DNA from: Chitinophaga filiformis
Lineage (GTDB): Bacteria; Bacteroidota; Bacteroidia; Chitinophagales; Chitinophagaceae
Length of the DNA stretch: 64,000 bases
Reading direction: 5' to 3'
NCBI RefSeq assembly: GCF_021646545.1
Contig: NZ_JAKIRP010000001.1
Coordinates: 62,001 to 126,000 of the forward strand
Shown here: in pieces, positions 33,507 through 41,480 of the stretch
Numbering within the stretch: the first letter of the stretch is position 1
How the letters are laid out: every line of letters begins with the position of its first letter
The notes under the pieces: generated by a model
Database searches by the model: none
What the model saw: only the letters and a program-made list of their open reading frames with translations
What the model was told of the DNA's origin: nothing
Translations under genes and position numbers: made by a program

Positions 33507-34946
33507 CTATAAAGTATGTCTCTTCACAATACCAAGTTTCTTCATTTTTGAGGCCAGTGTAGAAGGCGGCAGATTCAATAGTTCTGCGGCGCCTCCCGGA
33601 CCTGATATCTTGTGATTACACTTTTTCAGTACACTAAGTATGTGTTCTCTTTCTAATTCCACAATTGTCTTAATATCTGTTTCACCAGCCACCACCACTG
33701 TTTCTTTCTTAGAAGACGCCGGCAGTGATACTTCCTTAATTGTATTCTCACGAGCCAGCAATACACTTCTTTCTATAAGGTTTTGCAGTTCACGTACATT
33801 GCCCGGCCAGCTGTAGTCCATCAGTTGCTTCAATGCAACCGGCGCTACGCCTTCTACCATCTTTCCTGTGGCGGTAGCATATAAGCGCACGAAATGATTG
33901 ATGAGCAGCGGGATGTCTTCCCGACGCTCACGCAGGGCTGACAGCATGATGGGGAACACGTGCAACCTGTAATACAGGTCCAGGCGGAAGCGCCCTTCAG
34001 CAATCTCTTTCTCCAGGTTACGGTTGGTAGCCGCAATGATGCGCACATTGACTTTCAGTGGACCGTTACCACCGATCCTTTCAATTTCCTTTTCCTGTAA
34101 TACACGCAGTAGTTTTACCTGCAGATCTGCCGGCATATCGCCTATTTCATCCAGGAAAATAGTACCGCCATCGGCCCTTTCGAACTTCCCGATCCTTTTC
34201 TCCAATGCACCTGTGAAAGCGCCTTTCTCATGGCCGAAGAGTTCAGATTCTATAAGGTGAGTAGGCAAGGCGGCACAATTCACTTTAATGAATGCTTTTG
34301 CTTTGCGGGGAGATAATTTATGAATACAGTTTGCCACGCCTTCTTTACCTGTACCTGTTTCTCCCAATATCAGCACAGAGGTGTCCAGCGGTGCTACCTG
34401 GCGGATCAGTTCAAATACACGTGACATCGGCGCACTTTGTCCGATAATGCCTTCAAAATTGGGAATAGGCGGCCGGGCATCTTGCTGCGCCTCCACCACT
34501 TTATCTGGCTGGAATGCTGGCAAGCGCGGAGATTCTGCCTGCTTTTCATTACCCGGCTGTACTTTCAGCGCACGGTTATGCTCATAACGGTAGCGGGCAA
34601 TATCCAGTGTCACCAGCAGGTCTTTCTCCCGGAACGGTTTCACAATAAAACCATAGGGCTGGGTCACTTTTGCGGCTTCCAGCACCTGGCGGTTGCAATT
34701 GGCAGAGAGATATACAAAGGGGATGTTTGCTTTATTCAGTTCAACAGCCAGATCTATACCTGTCAGGTCTCCCTTCAGGTAGATGTCCAGCAATACCAGG
34801 TCCGGTCTTTCCGTTTCTATGATCTCCAGGGCCCTGTGTACAGAACGGGCCACGCCTGAAACCTTATAGCCGGCTCGTTCCAGCGTTAATCGTATATCGC
34901 CCGCAACAATCAACTCGTCTTCTACGATCATAATTTTTTCTTCCAT
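33507..34946 (-). CDS. Sigma-54-dependent response regulator (REC, AAA+, Fis HTH)
   Basis: A 479-residue transcriptional activator of the NtrC class. The receiver domain (about 1-120) has its phospho-acceptor D54 in LVLLDIYLKG, plus the acidic pair E9-D10 and the lysine K103 of IVKPF. The AAA+ domain (about 163-400) has Walker A GETGTGK (195-201) and the sigma-54 contact loop GAFTGA (242-247). A Fis-type HTH closes the protein (about 430-479). The receiver resembles those paired with HisKA_2 kinases, and the gene begins one base after such a kinase gene ends. It is the last gene of the four-gene signalling array and presumably the common output of its three kinases. Confidence 0.92.
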   Translation of the reverse strand: MEEKIMIVEDELIVAGDIRLTLERAGYKVSGVARSVHRALEIIETERPDLVLLDIYLKGDLTGIDLAVELNKANIPFVYLSANCNRQVLEAAKVTQPYGFIVKPFREKDLLVTLDIARYRYEHNRALKVQPGNEKQAESPRLPAFQPDKVVEAQQDARPPIPNFEGIIGQSAPMSRVFELIRQVAPLDTSVLILGETGTGKEGVANCIHKLSPRKAKAFIKVNCAALPTHLIESELFGHEKGAFTGALEKRIGKFERADGGTIFLDEIGDMPADLQVKLLRVLQEKEIERIGGNGPLKVNVRIIAATNRNLEKEIAEGRFRLDLYYRLHVFPIMLSALRERREDIPLLINHFVRLYATATGKMVEGVAPVALKQLMDYSWPGNVRELQNLIERSVLLARENTIKEVSLPASSKKETVVVAGETDIKTIVELEREHILSVLKKCNHKISGPGGAAELLNLPPSTLASKMKKLGIVKRHTL

Positions 34947-34947
34947 A

Positions 34948-37044
34948 CTAAGCAGTTTTGTTTACTAATTTCAGTAAGCCGGGAATTTTTTCCCTATTAA
35001 GTTGTGGTTTAAATATCAGAACGACGGACACTCCATCCTTATTCTTAATGGATAGTTTTCCCTCCAGTTGCTCGCTTAATGTTTCCATGAGAATGATGCC
35101 CATGGAGGCATTTTTTCTTTTCTCAAAATCCACCGGCAGGCCTTTCCCGTTGTCTTTCACTGAAAGCAGGATATCATCTGCTGAGATATACTGCAGGTTA
35201 ACTGAGATGGCGCCTTCACTACCGGCAGCGAATGCATATTTGAATGAATTCGTAATGGCCTCATTTAGGATCAGGCCGATGGGCACCGCCTGACAAACTT
35301 CCAGATATATATCTGCTATCTGCAAATCAAAAGAAATCTGCCGTAATCCGGCAAAACTATCCTCAAAATATGCAACAAGTTCCCTGATATATCTATCCAT
35401 CTCAACGACGGCCATACTTTCTGACGAATACAATTTCTGATGAATAAGAGAAATAGCCTGCATGCGATGCCGGCTCTCCCGAATGGCCGCCAGGGCATTT
35501 TCATCGTCCAGGTGAGCCGCCTGCGCATTCAGCAGCCGCATAATGATCTGCAGGTTATCTTTCACCCGGTGGTGGATCTCTTTTACGAGCCATTCTTTTT
35601 CTGCCACCAGTTTGCGTTGTGTACAGAGCAGGACGTGCAGGGAGTTATGCTGCTCCCGGATCTCGCGCTGCTGTAACCGCAACTGCCGGTTGATGTTCTG
35701 CTTCAGCTGGTAACGGTTGTACCCCAACACCAGCAATATGACCAGCATCAGTGTGCCGCCTATGATCACATTTCCTTCCAGGCGGGCCCGCTGCAGGTCA
35801 CTCTTTTGCAGTAGTCCCCGGCGGGTGAGTATCTGTATATGCTGTTCTTTCAGCAACAGGTCATGATCTTTTTTTTCCATATCATATTGCATCTGCAGCT
35901 GCGCGATCTCCCGTGTTTTTTCTTCCCCGTAGAGAGAATCCTGCAGCTGTTTATATTGCTGATAATAGACAATCGCTTCAGGATAATTCCCCAGGGCGGA
36001 GTCAGCCCGGAAAAGGTATCTATAGTCATTTAGCAGTTCATAAGCATACCCACCTTTTTTACAATAGGTCTCGTAATTGCCCCCATACCATTTTACCTTC
36101 CCGTAATCTTTTATAGCCAGGAAATAGTTGATCATAGCGGTATATATGCCATCCTGCATATAATGGTTGGCCCCGAACCTCCAGGATAAGCATTTTAACT
36201 TTCTCACACGAACATATGCTTCTTCATACCGCCCCAGACTGATATAGCTGTTGGCCAGGCCTGCCGACAAAGTTACCTTGTCTTCATCAGAAGTAATGTT
36301 GTAGCGTTTCTCCATATCCTCCAGTATCTGGATGGCCTCCTGCGGCCGGTCAAGGCGTTGCAGCGCGCTGGCAACGTTCGGAAGCAGGGTAAGAATAGAA
36401 GCGGTATCATTCCATTTTTTCGCTACGCCCAATGATTTTTTAAAATATGTCAACGCCTGTATATAGTCAGCCAGGTGATAGAAGGTAAGTCCTAACCTGT
36501 TGTAAATGGTGCACAGCATCAGCGTCGTATCGTGCTGCTCTTCTGCTGTCCTTACTGCCAGAAAACCATTTTTCAGCGCTATTTTATAATTCCCCAGCTG
36601 GCTATGTACATTTCCCAGCAGGTCATAGATACCCTGCAATGCGGGATACTGAATCTCCCTGTAAACGGCAAGGGCCTCTTCCAGTGCTGACAGAGCAGGC
36701 GGCAGCACACCCTGGTGATTGTGGCAATCGCCCAGCATTTGCAATGCCATGGCCAGTTTGAGCTTGTTGGCAGCCATTTTATACAGTGGAATGGCCAATT
36801 CATAACAGGCAATTTTTTGTGTGAGCTCCTTCTCCGAATAAGTATCATATCTTCTTGCCAGTTCCATCCAGGCATCTCCGGCGCCTTCCGGAACAGCATA
36901 CTGCACTTTCTGCCTGGAAGAAAGCGATTCAATCAAACTAAATTGCGCTGCTGCCACAGTGGGGCACGAACATAATATCACAAAACAGAAGCACCGTACC
37001 AACTTATAGCAGCTGCTAATATGGCCCCCATATTTTTCAGGCAT
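34948..37044 (-). CDS. TPR sensor histidine kinase (HisKA_2/HATPase), third of the array
   Basis: A 698-residue kinase. A signal-like hydrophobic start (LVRCFCFVILCSCPTVAA) is followed by about six TPR repeats (about 70-400) predicted in the periplasm, one transmembrane helix (VIIGGTLMLVILLVLGYN, about 425-442), a coiled coil, a HisKA_2 domain and a HATPase_c domain (about 590-690, with NEAITNSFKYAF and DNGKGLP). The H-box reads EIHHRVKDNLQ, with H492 and an aspartate (D496) where the family has the first asparagine of KNN. The start at 37044 was chosen because it overlaps the upstream kinase stop by 8 bases, a coupling arrangement; a start 21 bases upstream is possible. The regulator gene follows after one base. 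Confidence 0.9.
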   Translation of the reverse strand: MPEKYGGHISSCYKLVRCFCFVILCSCPTVAAAQFSLIESLSSRQKVQYAVPEGAGDAWMELARRYDTYSEKELTQKIACYELAIPLYKMAANKLKLAMALQMLGDCHNHQGVLPPALSALEEALAVYREIQYPALQGIYDLLGNVHSQLGNYKIALKNGFLAVRTAEEQHDTTLMLCTIYNRLGLTFYHLADYIQALTYFKKSLGVAKKWNDTASILTLLPNVASALQRLDRPQEAIQILEDMEKRYNITSDEDKVTLSAGLANSYISLGRYEEAYVRVRKLKCLSWRFGANHYMQDGIYTAMINYFLAIKDYGKVKWYGGNYETYCKKGGYAYELLNDYRYLFRADSALGNYPEAIVYYQQYKQLQDSLYGEEKTREIAQLQMQYDMEKKDHDLLLKEQHIQILTRRGLLQKSDLQRARLEGNVIIGGTLMLVILLVLGYNRYQLKQNINRQLRLQQREIREQHNSLHVLLCTQRKLVAEKEWLVKEIHHRVKDNLQIIMRLLNAQAAHLDDENALAAIRESRHRMQAISLIHQKLYSSESMAVVEMDRYIRELVAYFEDSFAGLRQISFDLQIADIYLEVCQAVPIGLILNEAITNSFKYAFAAGSEGAISVNLQYISADDILLSVKDNGKGLPVDFEKRKNASMGIILMETLSEQLEGKLSIKNKDGVSVVLIFKPQLNREKIPGLLKLVNKTA

Positions 37045-38443
37045 AGTCCGTGATTTCCTCCTCAAATGCTACCGGTCCGGTAAAAGCTTGTTTTTCCTGG
37101 TATTTAAAGTTGACAGTAATTATTACACCGTTATGGCTCTGTATGTTCAAAGTTCCCTCCAATTGTTCAGTTAATGTTTTTATCAGCATTATTCCCATTG
37201 ACTTCTTATGAGGCGTTCCACCGTCGGCCGGGAACCCTTTGCCATTATCTGCAACAACTAGCGTCAGCTGCTGTTCACCTGTCTGCTGCAGAGATACCAG
37301 GATGGTACCATTACCGGCAAAGGCATATTTAATGGCATTGCTGATCGCTTCATTCAGGATCAGCCCCACAGGTACGGACTGTGATACGTCCAGTTTTACG
37401 GGAGCGATCTGCAGATCGAAATTAATCCGGTTTATGCCCGTGAATCCCTCTTTAAGGTATATCACCAGGTCATGGATGTAGGTATGCATGTCTATCAGCG
37501 CCATGTTCTCTGACTGGTACAGCTTCTGGTGGATCAATGAGATGGCCTGCATCCGGTACCTGCTCTCCCTGATGGCGTTCAGTGCATCTTTATCGTTCAG
37601 GAAGGCAGACTGTGTGTTCAGCAGGCTCATAACGATCTGGAGGTTGTTTTTCACCCGGTGATGGATCTCTTTCAGCAGCCATTCCTTTTCTTCCAGCAGT
37701 TTATCCTGTGTGCTGATCAGCTCCTGCAGCGACAGATTTTGCTTATAGATCTCATCCTGTTGTTCTTTCATCTGCCTGTTGCTCCGTAGTTTCAGCTGGT
37801 AGCGGTTGAATCCCAGCACGAGCAGCAACACCAACATGCCGGCTCCGCCAAAGATCACATTCCTGATAAACCTTGCCCTTTGTAATTTGGCTTCCTGCAG
37901 CTGTGCTTCACGTGTCAGCAACTCAATGTTCTGTTGTTTCAGTTTCAGCGCCTGATCTTTCTGTTCTGTTTTAAACTGGATCTCCAGCTGGTTCAGTTGC
38001 TGCCGCTTCATTATATTAAACAAGGAATCATGTGATGCCTTATACAACTGGTAGTGCAGAATGGCATCCTCATAACGTCCCAATGCAGAATCGGCCTTAA
38101 ACCAGGAGGCATAACTGCGGGCAAGTACTTCCAGCCTTCCATCCCTTTGTGCTGCTTCCGCCAGGGCAGCGGAATACTGCCGGACAGTTTCATATTGCTT
38201 TTTGCCCAGATAATATCTGATCAGTTCTGTGTAGATGGTTATGCTATCAGTACTACCGCTTTTCATTCCCATAAAGGGTGCATAACGGGTATGCGCCCTC
38301 ACCAGCACAATATTATCCTCTGTATCCGGAGTTTCATCCAAAAGCCTTTGCAACATTACTTCTGACGGGAATAGTTTACCCTGTGCCTCGCACCGTAACA
38401 AGCAACCAATCAAACAACAGGAAAGCAACAGTAGCCTATTCAT
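37037..38443 (-). CDS. Short sensor histidine kinase (HisKA_2/HATPase), second of the array
   Basis: A 468-residue paralogue of its two neighbours. It keeps the signal peptide (to about residue 20), one transmembrane helix (FGGAGMLVLLLVLGFN, about 195-212), the coiled coil, the H-box EIHHRVKNNLQ with H262, and a complete HATPase domain (NEAISNAIKYAF, DNGKGFPADGG, GIMLIKTLTEQL). The periplasmic part is only about 170 residues, against roughly 400 to 500 in the other two kinases, so most of the TPR array has been lost or never gained. It shares strings such as QAISLIHQKLYQSENMALID with the first kinase, showing recent duplication. It follows the first kinase by 180 bases and overlaps the third by 8. 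Confidence 0.9.
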   Translation of the reverse strand: MNRLLLLSCCLIGCLLRCEAQGKLFPSEVMLQRLLDETPDTEDNIVLVRAHTRYAPFMGMKSGSTDSITIYTELIRYYLGKKQYETVRQYSAALAEAAQRDGRLEVLARSYASWFKADSALGRYEDAILHYQLYKASHDSLFNIMKRQQLNQLEIQFKTEQKDQALKLKQQNIELLTREAQLQEAKLQRARFIRNVIFGGAGMLVLLLVLGFNRYQLKLRSNRQMKEQQDEIYKQNLSLQELISTQDKLLEEKEWLLKEIHHRVKNNLQIVMSLLNTQSAFLNDKDALNAIRESRYRMQAISLIHQKLYQSENMALIDMHTYIHDLVIYLKEGFTGINRINFDLQIAPVKLDVSQSVPVGLILNEAISNAIKYAFAGNGTILVSLQQTGEQQLTLVVADNGKGFPADGGTPHKKSMGIMLIKTLTEQLEGTLNIQSHNGVIITVNFKYQEKQAFTGPVAFEEEITDYA

Positions 38444-38623
38444 AAGTAAATTATTTTAATACATCTCTATTACAACCTATGGTTTTCTACTATTTGCGCC
38501 AATTGATCTTGTCTTATATTGGGACGGCTAGCTGGCATTGTATTTTAAAGATTGGCTCGACTTCCTGAGGAACAGGAAAAGTACAACATTTTTTATGTTT
38601 AGGCAATGTCTTATACATGCCGT

Positions 38624-40891
38624 TTATCCTATTTGTTGTTTAAATGACACGATCACAGATACCCCCTGCTCTTGCCGGATGCTGATAGTACCTTCCAGTT
38701 GTTCTGCCAGTGTTTCCATAAGACGCGTGCCCATAGCTCCTTGCGTAAACACATTAAATCCGGGAGGAAAACCATGTCCGTTGTCGGTAACACTGAGTAT
38801 GAACTGGCTGTCCAGCGTGCACACCAAAGACACAACAATAGTCCCCTGTTCATTTTTCGGGAACGCATACTTAATGGCATTGGTAAGGGCTTCATTGAGT
38901 ATGAGTCCCACCGGCACTGCCTGGGATACGTCCAGCTGCACCGGCGCAATCTGCAGATCAAAATAGATCCGCTGTACGTCTTCAAAATTATCGCTCAGGT
39001 AACCGATCAACTCACGGGTATAGGTTTGCATATCTATCAGGGCCATGTTTTCTGACTGATATAATTTCTGATGGATCAGGGAAATTGCCTGCATGCGGTG
39101 TTTACTTTCCCGGATGGCCTCCAGGGCATCTGCATCGTGCAGGTAGGCAGCCTGGGTATTCAACAGGCTCATAACGATCTGCAGATTGTTTTTCACCCGG
39201 TGGTGGATCTCTTTTACCAGCCATTCTTTTTCTTCCAGCAATTTATCCTGCGCGGTGATCAGCTGCTGCAGGGAGAGGTTCTGTTTATAAATTTCCTCCT
39301 GTTTCTGCTGCAGCTGTTTGTTATTCTGCTGCTTCATCACGTAGCGGCACAAGGCCAGCAGCAGCAGCACCAATAGTAAGATGGCTCCCAGGATGATCAG
39401 ATTGCGTGTAAGCCTTGCATCTTTCAGTGCAGATTGCTGCAGCTGCCCCTGCCGGGTCAGTTGCTCAATATTCTGTTGTTGCAGCCGGATATCCTTGTTT
39501 TTCTTATCGATGTCAAACTGGACCTGTAACCTGGCGATCTGACCAGCTTTCGCTACATGAAATAATGAGTCATTCATTATTTTATACTCCTGGTAATGTT
39601 TAATAGCGGCGGGATAATCTTTTAACGCAGAATCGGCCCGAAACCAGCATAAGTAATTATGGGACAGCGAATTGATCAGTCCTATGTGTTTACATACGTC
39701 GTCCTGCCGGGAGCAGTAGTAAGACGCATCCATGTATTGCTGCGTGGCCAGGTAATATTTGATCAACGCATCGTAGATCATCGTCTGGTAATAATTATAT
39801 GCCGACATCTCCCTGGATAGACTTTGCAATCTTGGAATAAACGCTTTTGCTTTATTATACTGCTGCATGGCGGTATAACATTTTACCATATTGGCAGTGA
39901 TCCAGAGACGGTCTTTGAAGATGGGTTGCCGGTATATTTCAACAATATTATTGAGCAATGTGAGGGCTGCTTCCGGCTGCCCGGTTTCAAGATAAGTGCC
40001 GACAATATTCGTACTTACAATCAGTATAGATGCGGTGTCTTTATAGCGGTTGGCAATTTTCAGCGCCTTGCGCAGGCTCTCCAGCGCCTCCTTGTAGTCG
40101 CCCAGCTGATAATAGGTGATGCCCAGCCGGTTGTAAATAGTACAAAGCTGCAGGCTGCTATCATGCTGTTCTTCTGCCGTTTTTACGGCCATCAGCCCAT
40201 AAGTCATACCCAGGCTATAGTCGCCCGTACCTGTAGCGATAATACCCAACAGGTCATATAACCCCTGCAGGTCGGTGCTGCCTGTTTCTTTATAGAGCGC
40301 CAGCGATTGATTTAAAATGCTTACTGCCTCCCTGAATTTTCCCCAGCAATGGTAGCAGTCGCCGGTCATTCTCATGGCATAGGCTTCATTTTTCTTATCA
40401 CCGGCCTTATGGTACTGTACACGCGCCTCCTCATACAAGCGGATCTTTTCCTGCAGCTGTGATTCGGCATCAATTGAATAGTAATTGCCATTCTCCATCA
40501 GCACATCCCCAAGGTCTGCCGGCAGATCTGCGGCCTGTAGCATGGTCCTCGCTTTCAGGATAGCTGTCTTACCTGCATCAGGCATTCTTTTTTCCCGGTA
40601 AACTTTTGAGTAAGCGTAGAGACATCTGGCCTCCCAATGCGTACTTTTCACCTGCTTAACGAGCCGGGCGGCCCGTTCTATATATGATAATCCGCTGTCC
40701 AGATCGGCTTTATTCTCACCTTCCCTGTCCACGTAGGCATTGGCAATTTGCAGCAGTATATTGATCTTTTGTGTATCGGCATTGGCGTTCAGCAACTGAT
40801 ACCGTAATACAGGGACAGAGGTTCCAGGCTGGCCCATACAGTGTAGTATGCCCAAAAGCATGAAATGGAGTACCAGCGGTAGCCTATACAT
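38624..40891 (-). CDS. TPR sensor histidine kinase (HisKA_2/HATPase), first of the array
   Basis: A 755-residue kinase with a short signal peptide (to about residue 20), a long helical periplasmic domain with about eight TPR repeats (about 30-480; for example LQLCTIYNRLGITYYQLGDY), one transmembrane helix (LIILGAILLLVLLLLALC, about 507-524), a coiled coil and the kinase core. The H-box is EIHHRVKNNLQ with H564; the HATPase motifs NEALTNAIKYAF and DNGHGFPPG follow. It is the first gene of the minus-strand array. TPR sensors of this type are thought to sense protein or peptide partners in the periplasm; the ligand is unknown. Confidence 0.92.
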   Translation of the reverse strand: MYRLPLVLHFMLLGILHCMGQPGTSVPVLRYQLLNANADTQKINILLQIANAYVDREGENKADLDSGLSYIERAARLVKQVKSTHWEARCLYAYSKVYREKRMPDAGKTAILKARTMLQAADLPADLGDVLMENGNYYSIDAESQLQEKIRLYEEARVQYHKAGDKKNEAYAMRMTGDCYHCWGKFREAVSILNQSLALYKETGSTDLQGLYDLLGIIATGTGDYSLGMTYGLMAVKTAEEQHDSSLQLCTIYNRLGITYYQLGDYKEALESLRKALKIANRYKDTASILIVSTNIVGTYLETGQPEAALTLLNNIVEIYRQPIFKDRLWITANMVKCYTAMQQYNKAKAFIPRLQSLSREMSAYNYYQTMIYDALIKYYLATQQYMDASYYCSRQDDVCKHIGLINSLSHNYLCWFRADSALKDYPAAIKHYQEYKIMNDSLFHVAKAGQIARLQVQFDIDKKNKDIRLQQQNIEQLTRQGQLQQSALKDARLTRNLIILGAILLLVLLLLALCRYVMKQQNNKQLQQKQEEIYKQNLSLQQLITAQDKLLEEKEWLVKEIHHRVKNNLQIVMSLLNTQAAYLHDADALEAIRESKHRMQAISLIHQKLYQSENMALIDMQTYTRELIGYLSDNFEDVQRIYFDLQIAPVQLDVSQAVPVGLILNEALTNAIKYAFPKNEQGTIVVSLVCTLDSQFILSVTDNGHGFPPGFNVFTQGAMGTRLMETLAEQLEGTISIRQEQGVSVIVSFKQQIG

Positions 40892-41020
40892 AAAATTAAA
40901 TGGTTTTTATCCCTGCAGGTTGTAGGCAGTTACAATAATCCGATATTGTTTTTAATAATTATTTCTATTCGATAATATGTACAAGAGAATCGATAAAATG
41001 GCAATTGCCAGGGCAGGGAT

Positions 41021-41479
41021 TTATTCAATAGTACGTAGCAACGCAAGCAGGGTTTTATCTTTTAACATGCCGCTGTGAAAGGCCTTCATACGATAAGAAC
41101 TATCCAGCACGATCCAGGCGGGATAAGCCGCGTGATGCTGCATTAACTTTGCCGCCAGCGCATGTATGCCTTGTGCGCCGAAGGGGATAAAGGAATAAGT
41201 GGTGTCGTTAAAAACAATGGGTTGACGGCTTTCCGCATTCAGGGTCACATAGTAGTAATCTTCAGACAGCAGTTGCTGCAGTGCGGGAGAGCGTTTGATC
41301 TGCATATCCTGCATCCGGCAATAGCTGCACCAGTCGGTATAGATCTTAATAACTACAGGTTTGGGGTGTACCGCCATACTATCCTGCAGACGGGCAAAGG
41401 TAACCGGTCCCTGTTGCGCAAGGACCGGTACTGTTAGCAAGATGCTATATATTATGCAGATGAAAACTTTCCGTATCAT
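41021..41479 (-). CDS. Periplasmic thioredoxin-fold protein
   Basis: A 152-residue exported protein: signal peptide MIRKVFICIIYSILLTVPVLAQ followed by one thioredoxin-fold domain of the thioredoxin_7/DUF255-like type. The redox motif is W50-C51-S-Y-C54, and the cis-proline side is represented by AAYPAWIVLD. The C-x-x-C pair indicates disulfide exchange in the periplasm. The gene starts one base after the TonB-dependent receptor gene ends, so it is co-expressed with the receptor and may keep that receptor's or a partner's cysteines reduced. Confidence 0.87.
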   Translation of the reverse strand: MIRKVFICIIYSILLTVPVLAQQGPVTFARLQDSMAVHPKPVVIKIYTDWCSYCRMQDMQIKRSPALQQLLSEDYYYVTLNAESRQPIVFNDTTYSFIPFGAQGIHALAAKLMQHHAAYPAWIVLDSSYRMKAFHSGMLKDKTLLALLRTIE

Positions 41480-41480
41480 T

